From Fen731 sp964481885 (GTDB taxonomy: Bacteria > Actinomycetota > Humimicrobiia > Humimicrobiales > Humimicrobiaceae), in NCBI GenBank assembly GCA_964481885.1, contig CAYZUS010000002.1, positions 1-64,000 on the forward strand: a DNA stretch of 64,000 nt. The letters are read 5' to 3'. Under the pieces are notes generated by a model. The model saw nothing but the letters and a program-made list of their open reading frames with translations, was not told the DNA's origin and searched no databases. The position numbers and the translations under genes were made by a program. Positions within the stretch are counted from its first letter, which is position 1. Every line of letters begins with the position of its first letter. Positions 26,991 through 36,229 of the stretch are shown here, in pieces.

Positions 26991-27112
26991 ATCACACAAT
27001 CAGTACCGGGAATTTCGCAACTACACAATAAGTACCTCAATTGCATTCACATCACACACTAACAGTACCGGCAATTTCAATAGCGGCTCACCATCAGGAC
27101 CTCAAATGCACT
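26991..27112. repeat. Two diverged copies of a ~60-bp direct repeat
   Basis: The segment starting ATCACACAATCAGTACCGGG at 26991 recurs at 27051 in a diverged form. The shared parts are ATCACAC, CAGTACCGG, AATTTC and ACCTCAA. The two copies fill most of the gltX-ispF spacer. I see no coding or hairpin role. Confidence 0.6.
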
Positions 27113-27150
27113 AATGTCCTGCCGAACAGCATAAACAGGTGCAAGGCCCG

Positions 27151-27627
27151 CTAAATTATCGGCGCCAGTAAAGCCACGCTCTGTGCAGCTGCCCCTTCTT
27201 TAGTGCCGCAAAACCCGAGCCCTTCACTGGTTGTTGCTTTAATTCCGATTTGCTCAACACTGATTTCAAGAGCTTCAGAAATTTTTATTTTCATCAGGGG
27301 AATATATGGAGAAATTTTAGGTTCCTCAAGAATTACAACTGAATCAATATTTAAAATCCTGTATCCTGCACCCCTTACTGACTCTTTTACCATTCCGAGC
27401 AATATCATGCTTGAAATATTTTTATATTGCATATCTGTATTGGGAAAATAAACACCGATGTCGCTGAGGCCCGCAGCTCCAAGCAAAGCGTCCATTATTG
27501 CATGGACGAGCACGTCAGCATCTGAATGGCCCTCCAGTCCTGCATAGTGCTCTATTTGTACACCACCCAGCACCAGTTTTCTTCCTGCTTTCAATCTGTG
27601 CACGTCATATCCGATGCCGGTTCTCAT
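27151..27627 (-). CDS. ispF: 2-C-methyl-D-erythritol 2,4-cyclodiphosphate synthase
   Basis: IspF closes the cyclic diphosphate in the non-mevalonate isoprenoid pathway. The sequence has GIGYDVHRL (metal Asp and His), GLEGHSDADVLVHAIMDALLGA and the C-terminal ATTSEGLGFCG. I choose the ATG at 27627, preceded by AGAAGGT, because it gives 158 residues, the family's length. A TTG at 27678 would add 17 residues. It follows ispD by 68 bp. Confidence 0.94.
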   Translation of the reverse strand: MRTGIGYDVHRLKAGRKLVLGGVQIEHYAGLEGHSDADVLVHAIMDALLGAAGLSDIGVYFPNTDMQYKNISSMILLGMVKESVRGAGYRILNIDSVVILEEPKISPYIPLMKIKISEALEISVEQIGIKATTSEGLGFCGTKEGAAAQSVALLAPII

Positions 27628-27695
27628 GGTTTTACCTTCTGTTTCTATTCTTCCAACCTCTTTTTTAACAATTTCCAATTTAGTTATTTACTATT

Positions 27696-28412
27696 TTATT
27701 TTCCTTTTCCATCACGTCTCATTATTAGCTCAGCCAAAAAAAGATCTATAGGGGTAGTGATTTTAATATTTTCATGCCTTCCTATCACCACCTTGACTTT
27801 AAAACCTGCCCTTTCCATAAGTCCCGCATCATCATTTCCATAAAAATTATCTTCATAAGCTTTTTTATAAGCAAACACCAGTTCCTTAAAATTAAAAACC
27901 TGAGGTGTTTGTGCCATACATACCTCGGATCTTTTGATGGTCATATCAATAAAATTATCGTCATTAATTTTTTTTATGGTCTCATATGCCGGAGCTGCTA
28001 TAAGCACTCCTTTGACCTTCTGGTCCTGCTTGTTTAAAGTGACAAGATTTTCCACAAGCATATTTATTTCATCTGCTGTTATCAAAGGGCGCACCCCATC
28101 ATGGACAGCAACTATCTTGCATTTTTTTGGAATAATATTAAGGGCATTAAATACTGAATCCTGCCTTATCGGACCGCCTACTACCAATTCTTTTACTTTT
28201 GTAAAATTATATTTTTTTACAATTTTTTCACGGCAATATTCAAGATAATCCTCCGGAACAACCAGATATACGGCATTTATCCTGAAAGAGTTCTGGAAAG
28301 ACTGCAGCGTGTGCGCAAGTACCGGTTTTCCGTTAATCTGAATGAATTGTTTGCTGATGTTGCTTTGAAGTCTTGTTCCCCTGCCTGCTGCTGTAATTAT
28401 TGCCGCAATCAT
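27696..28412 (-). CDS. ispD: 2-C-methyl-D-erythritol 4-phosphate cytidylyltransferase
   Basis: IspD transfers CMP to methylerythritol phosphate. The 238-residue protein opens with the nucleotidyltransferase loop IITAAGRGTRLQ, has HDGVRPL in the middle and AQTPQVF and NIKITTPIDL near the end, all typical. It sits in the standard disA-ispD-ispF order, 57 bp after disA. Confidence 0.95.
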   Translation of the reverse strand: MIAAIITAAGRGTRLQSNISKQFIQINGKPVLAHTLQSFQNSFRINAVYLVVPEDYLEYCREKIVKKYNFTKVKELVVGGPIRQDSVFNALNIIPKKCKIVAVHDGVRPLITADEINMLVENLVTLNKQDQKVKGVLIAAPAYETIKKINDDNFIDMTIKRSEVCMAQTPQVFNFKELVFAYKKAYEDNFYGNDDAGLMERAGFKVKVVIGRHENIKITTPIDLFLAELIMRRDGKGK

Positions 28413-28468
28413 ATATTATCCGGAGTTAAAATTATTACTTTAAAAAAAAGGATGTGAAAATAAAAAAT

Positions 28469-29578
28469 TTAGAACCTGAGCCTTTGGGACACTCCGGCTC
28501 TTTGATTATAGGGCTCCCGGTAAAGATAGTATTCTGAGAATTTTTTCAGCCTGTCATACAAAAGGCTTGCCCTGACTTTGCCCATGCCTTGTATTTCAGA
28601 TATTTCTTCAACGCTTGCATTGATTATGTTCTTTAGGCTTCCAAACTTGCTGATAATATTCTTAAGAAGTTGCTCAGGAAATCTTTTTATTTCAGATATA
28701 ACCCTGATTCCTCTTGGCTGAACACTGAACTCCCTTAAGTTTCCTTCCGCCTTGTAACCAAGTATTTTTGCAATATTTTCAAGATCCAGCAGTGCATCTT
28801 CACCAAGGCTGTTTATCCTGGACTTGATGTCTGAGGGTTTTATACTTTCATCGATATTTGTATAGTCTTCTATTACTTTAAGGCTCTCATCAGATACATT
28901 GACCATGAGCTCTTCGACCTGCATATTAAGAAGGCGTCCATCACTGCCTAATTCTGAAATATACTTACGCACCTCTTTCTCCGTTTTCTGAACTATCACT
29001 GAGCGTTGAAGGACCGATACGACATCAAAAAGCGTTACCATGTCCTCCAGTTCCCTGACCGTAAGGTTTACCATCAGATTATCAAGACCCTCCTTATACT
29101 TGCCTAAGGTCTGCATTGCCTGATTTGCTTTTGAAAGCACAATCCTTGGTTCCTCCAGAAGATACTTTATTTCATCCAGGTAAATAGTTACAACATCCCT
29201 TTTCTGGGATATTGACATTACGAGCGATTTTGTCTGTTTTGCAACTCTCTCAGCGGTCCTATGCCTTGTACCGGTTTCAGATGTTTTTATCATGGGGTTT
29301 GGATAAAGATGCGTGTTTGCATATAGTATTCTTCCTGCATCCTGGCTTAAAATTATTGCCCCATCCATTTTGGCAAGCTCATAGAATTTTGCAGGAGTAA
29401 AACTGCATCCGATATAAAATCCTCCGTCCACAAGCTTTAAAACCTGTTCAGAATCACCAACAACAATAAGTGCCCCGGTCTTGGCCTGCAGCATATACTC
29501 TATCCCGGTCCTTAAATCTGTTCCCGGCGCAATTCTTTTGAGGCTTTCGAGTAAGAGTTCTTCTTCCTTTTCCTTCAT
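28469..29578 (-). CDS. disA: DNA integrity scanning diadenylate cyclase DisA
   Basis: The N-terminal DAC domain carries DGAIIL and TGTRHRTAE, the two motifs needed to make c-di-AMP from two ATP. A helical linker and a helix-hairpin-helix end (EISEIQGMGKVRASLLYDRL) bind branched DNA. The length of 369 residues is normal. In Bacillus the order is clpC-radA-disA; here disA starts 20 bp after clpC and radA is missing. Because the window also encodes three c-di-GMP proteins, the cell probably uses both second messengers. Confidence 0.95.
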   Translation of the reverse strand: MKEKEEELLLESLKRIAPGTDLRTGIEYMLQAKTGALIVVGDSEQVLKLVDGGFYIGCSFTPAKFYELAKMDGAIILSQDAGRILYANTHLYPNPMIKTSETGTRHRTAERVAKQTKSLVMSISQKRDVVTIYLDEIKYLLEEPRIVLSKANQAMQTLGKYKEGLDNLMVNLTVRELEDMVTLFDVVSVLQRSVIVQKTEKEVRKYISELGSDGRLLNMQVEELMVNVSDESLKVIEDYTNIDESIKPSDIKSRINSLGEDALLDLENIAKILGYKAEGNLREFSVQPRGIRVISEIKRFPEQLLKNIISKFGSLKNIINASVEEISEIQGMGKVRASLLYDRLKKFSEYYLYREPYNQRAGVSQRLRF

Positions 29579-29597
29579 GGGCTCCTAAAAATATTTA

Positions 29598-32060
29598 TCA
29601 GACTTTTAAGACAGTGGGCTCCACTTTTTTAATCTCAAATTGTATCTGGTCATTTTCTGCGCTTATCTCGATTAATTCTCCGGCTTTTATTTCAGCGCTT
29701 ATAAGTTTTTCTGAAATATGGTCCTCTATCATTGACTGTATTATTCTGCGCATTGGTCTTGCACCCATTGTTGCATCATATCCTTTTTTAAGAAGGAGCT
29801 CCTTGGCAGATTCTTTAATATCCAACGCAATACCCTGAATATCGAGCTGGTCAGCTATCCTCAATACCATTAAATCAATTATCTGATAAATTTCAGGTCT
29901 TGTCAGTTTATGGAACACTATGACTTCGTCCAGCCTGTTTAAAAATTCCGGCCTGAAAGCTTTTTTAAGTTCGCTCATTACCTTGTTTTTTATGTCATCA
30001 TATGAAATGTCTTCATCTTCGACTTTTTTAAACCCGAGAGGGTTGGTTTTGTTTATTTCCCTGGCACCCAGATTTGACGTCATTATTATTACAGTATTTT
30101 TAAAATCAACTCTTCTGCCCTGAGAATCAGTCAGATGGCCATCCTCAAATATCTGCAGCAGGATATTAAACACGTCCGGATGAGCTTTTTCTATCTCGTC
30201 TAATAAAATTACACTGTATGGTTTCCTTTTTATCTTTTCTGTAAGCTGTCCGCCCTCATCATATCCTACATAACCCGGAGGTGAGCCAACAAGCTTTGAT
30301 ACCGAGTGTTTTTCCATATATTCTGACATGTCTATCTGGATTAAAGCATCTTCCTTGCCAAACATAAAAACTGCAATTGTTTTTGCAAGCTCAGTTTTGC
30401 CGACTCCGGATGGACCAAGGAAGATAAATGACCCTATCGGTCTTTTCGGGTCCTTAAGCCCTGATCTTGAGCGCCTGATTGCTTTTGAAACTGTTTTAAT
30501 GGCTTCATCCTGCCCAATTACTCTTTTATGAAGCTCGTCCTCCATTTTGAGAAGTTTTGCCGATTCTGTTTCAGTAAGCTTGAATACCGGTATGCCTGTC
30601 CAGTTGGAAAGCACTATTGCAATTTCATTTTCACTGACTTTTTCTTTTTCGTCTTTGTTTGCTCTTCCCCAGTTTTCTTCAAGCCCGATTTTTTCCCTCA
30701 TGAGCTGCTTTTCCTTGTCACGAAACTCTGCAGCTTTTTCGAAATCCTGGGCCTTTATTGCTTCCTCTTTCTGGCTTATGGCCTGCTCAATTTCTTTTTC
30801 GAGTTCTTTTAAATCCGGCGGATTGGTAAGGTTTCTCAGCCTGACCCTCGAAGCGGCCTCATCTATTAAATCAATTGCTTTATCCGGAAGAAATCTGTCC
30901 GATATGTAACGATGTGCCAGTTTGACTGCAGATTTTATGGCCTCTTCAGTAATTATAAGGTTATGGAACTGTTCATAACGGTCTTTTAATCCCCTTAAAA
31001 TTTCAATAGTCTCATACTCACTGGGCTCATCAACAAACACTGACTGGAATCGCCTTTCGAGAGCTTTGTCTTTTTCAATATATTTACGGAACTCATTGGC
31101 GGTGGTTGCTCCTATAGTCTGTATTTCACCTCGCGCAAGCATGGGTTTAAGAATTGATGCGGCATCAATTGCCCCCTCTGCTGCTCCGGCACCCACCAGG
31201 GTATGTACTTCATCAATAAAAATCATTATTTCTCCATCTTCTTTTATCTCCTGGAGAACTTTTTTAAGCCTTTCTTCAAAATCTCCTCTGTATCTTGAGC
31301 CGGCAACCAGCGAACCAAGATCGAGAGTAAATATTTTTTTATTCCTTAAATTAGACGGAATTTCTTTTGAAACAATGGCCTGAGCAAGGCCTTCTACAAT
31401 CGCAGTCTTGCCTACGCCCGACTCGCCTATTAAAATAGGATTATTTTTTGTCCTTCTTGAAAGGATCTGCATTATCCTCTCTATTTCTTTTTTCCTGCCG
31501 ATTACAGGGTCAAGTTTTCCATCTCTTGCAAGCTGGGTTAAATCGCGTCCGTACTGGCTCAATGTTTTCAGGGACCGTTTCTGCGATTTGTCAGCACTTG
31601 CAGTCTCGTCCTGCGGGTAAAAAGGATATTTGTTTAAAAGCTCCTTTATTTTTTCTTTTACCGACTCAATTCCGACCCCAAACGAACCAAGTACTCTTGC
31701 AGCAACTCCTTCGCCTTCGCGCAGCAGGCCAAGCAATATGTGCTCGGTGCCTATATAGTTGTGCCCCATCTGAAGAGCTTCCCTTAGCGAAAGCTCCAGC
31801 ACTTTTTTTGCACGAGGAGTGAATGGTATATGTTCATAAGCATCAGATGTTCCCTCTGTGACAGATTCCCTTATAGCATTTTTTATATCTTCAAGTGAAA
31901 CATTTAAAGATGTAAGGACCTTTGCTGCAATTCCTTCTTTTTCGCCTATTAAACCCAGGAGCAGATGTTCTGTTCCTATGTAATTCTGCTTTAAGAATCT
32001 TGCTTCATCCTGTGCTCTTACTACTACTTTTCTTGCTCTTTCCGTAAATCTTTCAAACAT
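29598..32060 (-). CDS. clpC: ATP-dependent Clp protease ATP-binding subunit ClpC
   Basis: This 820-residue Hsp100 unfoldase has two N-terminal Clp repeats (1-150), the first AAA module with GESGVGKT, a middle region with a UVR-type segment (AIKAQDFEKAAEFRDKEK), and the second AAA module with GPSGVGKT and LLDEIEKAHPDVFN. It feeds ClpP; with McsB it targets arginine-phosphorylated proteins. Its ATG overlaps the mcsB stop by 8 bp, so both are translated together. The ribosome site is AAGGGA. Confidence 0.97.
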   Translation of the reverse strand: MFERFTERARKVVVRAQDEARFLKQNYIGTEHLLLGLIGEKEGIAAKVLTSLNVSLEDIKNAIRESVTEGTSDAYEHIPFTPRAKKVLELSLREALQMGHNYIGTEHILLGLLREGEGVAARVLGSFGVGIESVKEKIKELLNKYPFYPQDETASADKSQKRSLKTLSQYGRDLTQLARDGKLDPVIGRKKEIERIMQILSRRTKNNPILIGESGVGKTAIVEGLAQAIVSKEIPSNLRNKKIFTLDLGSLVAGSRYRGDFEERLKKVLQEIKEDGEIMIFIDEVHTLVGAGAAEGAIDAASILKPMLARGEIQTIGATTANEFRKYIEKDKALERRFQSVFVDEPSEYETIEILRGLKDRYEQFHNLIITEEAIKSAVKLAHRYISDRFLPDKAIDLIDEAASRVRLRNLTNPPDLKELEKEIEQAISQKEEAIKAQDFEKAAEFRDKEKQLMREKIGLEENWGRANKDEKEKVSENEIAIVLSNWTGIPVFKLTETESAKLLKMEDELHKRVIGQDEAIKTVSKAIRRSRSGLKDPKRPIGSFIFLGPSGVGKTELAKTIAVFMFGKEDALIQIDMSEYMEKHSVSKLVGSPPGYVGYDEGGQLTEKIKRKPYSVILLDEIEKAHPDVFNILLQIFEDGHLTDSQGRRVDFKNTVIIMTSNLGAREINKTNPLGFKKVEDEDISYDDIKNKVMSELKKAFRPEFLNRLDEVIVFHKLTRPEIYQIIDLMVLRIADQLDIQGIALDIKESAKELLLKKGYDATMGARPMRRIIQSMIEDHISEKLISAEIKAGELIEISAENDQIQFEIKKVEPTVLKV

Positions 32061-33156
32061 TTTTATCAGTCCCTTTTAGGATTTTTTTTCTCACGATATC
32101 TGCGCGAAGCCTATCGACTTCGTCACTGTCCATTTTTAATTCATCAAAACTGTTAAGTACTATATTGGACTCACCAATCAGGCTTATCAGCTCGTAAAAG
32201 TTAAAGTGCTTTACCCCTTTTACCATATCAGTATCAAGCCCCAATTTTATCATTGAAAGCAACTCAAGCGCCTCTCCGTATGTAAGCATTTTTGCATACT
32301 TCAGCATGCCATACGAACGTAATACGCTGTCTTCCACCCCAATGGGTCTGGATACTTTAAGCTCATCTCTTGCCGTCTTTTCCTCATCAATAATATTGTG
32401 GCAGACTGCATCCATTTCCTCAAGGACCTGGTCCTCATATTTACCAAGCGAAATCTGGTTTGAAATCTGGAAAAGATTGCCCACCACATCGGAATTTTCT
32501 CCAAAAAATCCCCTGATATTACAGCCTATTTTGGCAAGGTTTTTTACAAATTCTTCAATTTTACCTGAAACAACAACTGCGGGAAGATGGCATATTATTG
32601 AAAGCCTCAGTCCCGTTCCAAGATTGGTGGGGCAGCTTGTCAGGTAACCGAAATCCCTGTCATAGGAAAAATTGATTTTCTTCTCCAATATCTTTTCGAT
32701 TTTGTGTATTTCTTCATATGTGTCATGAACATTAAGTCCCGGCAATACACTCTGAATCCTTAAATGATCCTCCTCATTTATTAGAACTGAAACCGAACGG
32801 TTGTAATTCTGGGGGTTGTATTTCAAAATCAGCCCCTTTGACTGCAGCTTGAGAAGCATCTCCGGGCTTAAGATATGTTTTTCTACAAGATAGCTCCTCT
32901 GAGTCTTTGAAAGCTTTGATATCATGTAAAAAATATATTTACTCTTGCTTTTTGTTTTTTCAAAAAAAGAATCTTTGACAATTTCCAGTATCATCTTTTT
33001 TTCTTCACCGGTATTTGCACTGCTAAACGAAATGCCGGCAATATTTCGTGCGATCCTGGCTCTTGTGGTCAGGATTATCTGGTTTTCAAGACTGGCCCTT
33101 GAAAACTTCTTGTCAAACTCTTTATTTTTAAATATATCTTTTAATATGCTTTGCAT
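32053..33156 (-). CDS. mcsB: Protein-arginine kinase McsB
   Basis: McsB is a bacterial phosphagen-kinase homologue that phosphorylates arginine and so marks proteins for ClpCP. It shows RARIARNIAG, the SCPTNLGTGLR loop with the reactive-site cysteine, and LPAVVVSGK. The C-terminal regulatory segment (SRPIGVEDSVLRSYGMLKYA) is present. I start at the ATG at 33156; a TTG two codons upstream is the longest option, and neither has a clear ribosome site. Confidence 0.95.
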   Translation of the reverse strand: MQSILKDIFKNKEFDKKFSRASLENQIILTTRARIARNIAGISFSSANTGEEKKMILEIVKDSFFEKTKSKSKYIFYMISKLSKTQRSYLVEKHILSPEMLLKLQSKGLILKYNPQNYNRSVSVLINEEDHLRIQSVLPGLNVHDTYEEIHKIEKILEKKINFSYDRDFGYLTSCPTNLGTGLRLSIICHLPAVVVSGKIEEFVKNLAKIGCNIRGFFGENSDVVGNLFQISNQISLGKYEDQVLEEMDAVCHNIIDEEKTARDELKVSRPIGVEDSVLRSYGMLKYAKMLTYGEALELLSMIKLGLDTDMVKGVKHFNFYELISLIGESNIVLNSFDELKMDSDEVDRLRADIVRKKILKGTDKNV

Positions 33157-33198
33157 GGGCAACCAGGGTGGAAAATAACTTTATGTAATACTTATCGG

Positions 33199-33750
33199 CT
33201 AATTTATCTTTTTGCCTATATATAATTTTTTCTGTAACTTCTTTATAGTGTCCCTTAACTTTGCGGCCTCTTCAAAATTCTCAACAGTTACTTCTTCTTT
33301 TAGCTTGTATTTTAAATCCCTGATTTCTTTCTCCAGCTTTTGATCGATGCTCGACATCGGAGGTATCTTGCCCTTGTGCTCCCCGCTTTCATGTATAGCT
33401 TTGATTATGGGCATTAATGAGTCTTTGAACTCCTTATAGCAGTTTGCGCACCCCACCCTGCCTATCAATTTTATCGCGGCCAAATCTATTCCGCAGGATG
33501 AACATTTTCGATCGTCTGTTTTGGCCATTTTGTCAAACAGTTTGTCGCCTGCACTTTTGTCGATAATTTTTATATCGACTTCAAAAACCTTTGTAAGCAC
33601 TTTTGTCAGATCATTAAATATTTCTTCTGTCGGGAAAAAAGCAAAATCCTTCAGGCAGTCTACGCAAAGATTAATCTTTTCTGAATGCCCGTTTACAATT
33701 TTCACCAGATGTATATTTGCTTCATTGAGTCTGCAAAATTCACAAATCAT
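33199..33750 (-). CDS. mcsA: Protein-arginine kinase activator McsA
   Basis: This protein has two treble-clef zinc sites (CEFC with LCVDC, and CSSC with CANC) and a C-terminal UVR motif (VENFEEAAKLRDTIKKLQ), the McsA pattern. It activates McsB. I choose the ATG at 33750, with ACGGAG at proper spacing, over the TTG at 33765. In Bacillus ctsR comes first in this operon; here there is no ctsR, and lysS lies upstream after 258 bp. Confidence 0.93.
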   Translation of the reverse strand: MICEFCRLNEANIHLVKIVNGHSEKINLCVDCLKDFAFFPTEEIFNDLTKVLTKVFEVDIKIIDKSAGDKLFDKMAKTDDRKCSSCGIDLAAIKLIGRVGCANCYKEFKDSLMPIIKAIHESGEHKGKIPPMSSIDQKLEKEIRDLKYKLKEEVTVENFEEAAKLRDTIKKLQKKLYIGKKIN

Positions 33751-34008
33751 ATTATTCTCCGTCAAATAAAAAATTTTTAAGTAATTACATGCGCTCTGAT
33801 TCAGTTTCCCTGATAAGTGTATCTTAATATAAGTGGCTTATTATAAACACTTTACTAAAAGCCTCCTGATACATGCTCCCAAAACCATGCACCTGATATT
33901 TGCGCCCTAACAAGAATTTAATAATTGATACTAACAGATTAATATATTATATCTAAATGGTCAATATGATGATGCGGACAATTTATGCCTGAAAATTTAT
34001 TTCTTTTA

Positions 34009-35559
34009 CTATTCTTTCTCAAGCCTTAGCAGAGGAAACAATATTACATCTCTTATGGATTTACTGTCTGTTAAAATCATTACAAGCCTGTCAACACCAA
34101 TGCCCTCTCCTCCTGCGGGCGGCATTCCATACTCCAGTGCCTTGATAAAATCAAAATCTATTTTCCCTGTCTGCCTTTCCTCTTCATCAGTGCTGGATGC
34201 CTGCTGTTTAAACCTTGACATCTGGTCCTTTGGGTCAATAAGCTCTGAAAATGCATTTGCAACTTCATCTCCTCCGATAAATAGTTCGAACCTTTCAGTA
34301 AGCTCAGGATTTTTTGGATGTTTCCTTGCAAGCGGAGAAATTTCGATCGGATAATCCTTAATGAATGTTGGCTGTATCAAGTGTTCCTCTACGGTTTTTT
34401 CAAAGATTTCATTTATTATCTTCCCTTTTTTAAATCTGGGGTCCAATTCTATTCCGTGGTCTTTTGCAATTTTTTGCAGATCCTCGATGCTCATTTCGAA
34501 ACTGACTTTCAGTCCGCCATATTTCTCTATGGAATCGATCATTGATATCTTTTCCCAGCTTCCGTCAAAGCTTATTGTGTTTTCCTTATAGGTGAAGCTT
34601 AGGCTCCCAAGAGATTTTATTGCAATGAACTTAAACATTTCTTCAGTCAGATCCATCATATCGTTATAGTCTGCAAAAGACTGGTAAAATTCGACCATGG
34701 TGAATTCAGGATTATGCTTGTGTGAAATACCCTCGTTCCTGAAATTCCTGTTTATCTCATAAACTTTTTCAAATCCGCCTATTATGAGCCTCTTTAGATA
34801 AAGTTCCGGGGCAATCCTTAAATAAAGCTGCATGTCCAGCGCATTATGGTGTGTCGTAAACGGTCTTGCTGTTGCTCCTCCAGGTATTGACTGAAGCATC
34901 GGTGTTTCAACTTCCAGAAAACCCCGCGAGTTTAAAAACTCTCTTATTGCCTCAACAACTTTTATCCTTATAAGAAAAACTTTTTTGACTTCGGGATTTA
35001 CAATAAAATCAAGATAACGCTGCCTGTACCTGATTTCGACATCTTTGAGCCCGTGCCATTTCTCAGGCATTATTCTTATGGATTTTGAAAGAAGGGTGTA
35101 CTCTGCCACATTAATCGAGAGCTCCCCTTTATGCGTTACAAAGACATTGCCCTCAATGCCGACCCAGTCACCGATATCAAGCTCAAGAAATGCATTATAT
35201 TTTTCATCGCCGATATTCTTGATATTTAAGTAAAGCTGTATCTTGTCATCTGAATCTCTTAAGTCGCAGAACGCTGCTTTACCATGAACCCTGAAAATCA
35301 TCAGTCTTCCTGCTATTCTGAATATTTCATCGGATTTTTCACCGGGTTCAAGATTTGAGTATTTTTCCTTTATCTGTGCAACTGAAGCATTTTTCCTGTA
35401 GTTTTCAGCATACAGCGTGGTGCCACTTTCGGCCAGGCGTTTGATTTTTTCAATTTTTAGCTTGATAAGCTCATTTACATTTTCTTCGGCCTCTGCGTAA
35501 TAGTCATAGTCCATTGAGCTGTTTGAATCCGGCCGGTTGTTTGTTTCCTTATTTTCCAT
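34009..35559 (-). CDS. lysS: Lysine--tRNA ligase, class II
   Basis: This 516-residue synthetase has an OB-fold anticodon domain (RIAGRLMIFRVHGKAAFCDLRD) and the class II core: motif 1 in FLEVETPML, motif 2 as FEKVYEINRNFRNEG, motif 3 as GEGIGVDRLVM. The first 25 residues are a loose acidic extension. It attaches lysine to its tRNA. It lies between greA and the mcsA operon on the same strand. The spacer 33751-34008 to mcsA shows nothing definite. Confidence 0.96.
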   Translation of the reverse strand: MENKETNNRPDSNSSMDYDYYAEAEENVNELIKLKIEKIKRLAESGTTLYAENYRKNASVAQIKEKYSNLEPGEKSDEIFRIAGRLMIFRVHGKAAFCDLRDSDDKIQLYLNIKNIGDEKYNAFLELDIGDWVGIEGNVFVTHKGELSINVAEYTLLSKSIRIMPEKWHGLKDVEIRYRQRYLDFIVNPEVKKVFLIRIKVVEAIREFLNSRGFLEVETPMLQSIPGGATARPFTTHHNALDMQLYLRIAPELYLKRLIIGGFEKVYEINRNFRNEGISHKHNPEFTMVEFYQSFADYNDMMDLTEEMFKFIAIKSLGSLSFTYKENTISFDGSWEKISMIDSIEKYGGLKVSFEMSIEDLQKIAKDHGIELDPRFKKGKIINEIFEKTVEEHLIQPTFIKDYPIEISPLARKHPKNPELTERFELFIGGDEVANAFSELIDPKDQMSRFKQQASSTDEEERQTGKIDFDFIKALEYGMPPAGGEGIGVDRLVMILTDSKSIRDVILFPLLRLEKE

Positions 35560-35640
35560 AAAATTAATTGTATAGCTTTGTGACTTCCAATAAAGTCACT
35601 GTTTTTTTAAAAGAACCGATTTTTTATTAAAAAATCTTTA

Positions 35641-36105
35641 TTATAATATATCCATGACCATGTACGTTTTTGTAGCTGTGGGGGTTTTGACAGTTACTGT
35701 GTCGCCTATTTTTTTATTAAGCAGCGCCCTTCCAACAGGAGACTCGTCAGAAATTTTATTTTTTTCGGGATCTGATTCCACCGAGCTTACAATTTTAAAT
35801 TTTCGCTCCCTTTTTTCGTCCAGATCCTTTAATACAACCGTGATCCCCAAATCAATCGTTCCCTTGTCTCCGTTCTCAACAATAGTGTAATTCTTCATTA
35901 TTTCATTTATCTGTTCGATCCTGCCTTCAACAAAAGCCTGGTCATTTTTTGCATGCTCATATTCAGGATTTTCAGTCAAATCCCCACCAAATTCCTTTGA
36001 CTCTTTGAGCCTTTCAGCAACTTCTTTTCTCTTGTTCTTTATAAGATCATCGAGCTCCGTCTGGAGCATGTTAAAACCTTCCTGAGTCAGCCTGTATTCC
36101 TTCAT
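35641..36105 (-). CDS. greA: Transcription elongation factor GreA
   Basis: GreA rescues backtracked RNA polymerase. The coiled-coil finger (LTQEGFNMLQTELDDL to ENPEYEHAKNDQAFVEGRI) with the acidic tip GGDLTENPEYE and the C-terminal FKBP-like domain (SPVGRALLNKKIGDTV) are complete. The ATG at 36105 with AAGGGTGA ahead of it gives 154 residues, near the usual 158; a longer frame upstream is spurious. Confidence 0.95.
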   Translation of the reverse strand: MKEYRLTQEGFNMLQTELDDLIKNKRKEVAERLKESKEFGGDLTENPEYEHAKNDQAFVEGRIEQINEIMKNYTIVENGDKGTIDLGITVVLKDLDEKRERKFKIVSSVESDPEKNKISDESPVGRALLNKKIGDTVTVKTPTATKTYMVMDIL

Positions 36106-36229
36106 AAAATCATCACCCTTAAAATGCCTGCATATCTTAAAAAATATGTACAAACATAATTGCTACAGTAAATAATAAAAAAATTTAGTTGAGGTATTAT
36201 ATTGTAATGGCACCAGTATGTCAAAGCTA

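Noticed and set aside
32306..32647. Plus-strand frame of 113 codons opposite mcsB
   Set aside because: It lies wholly antisense to a clearly conserved gene and shows no family features.
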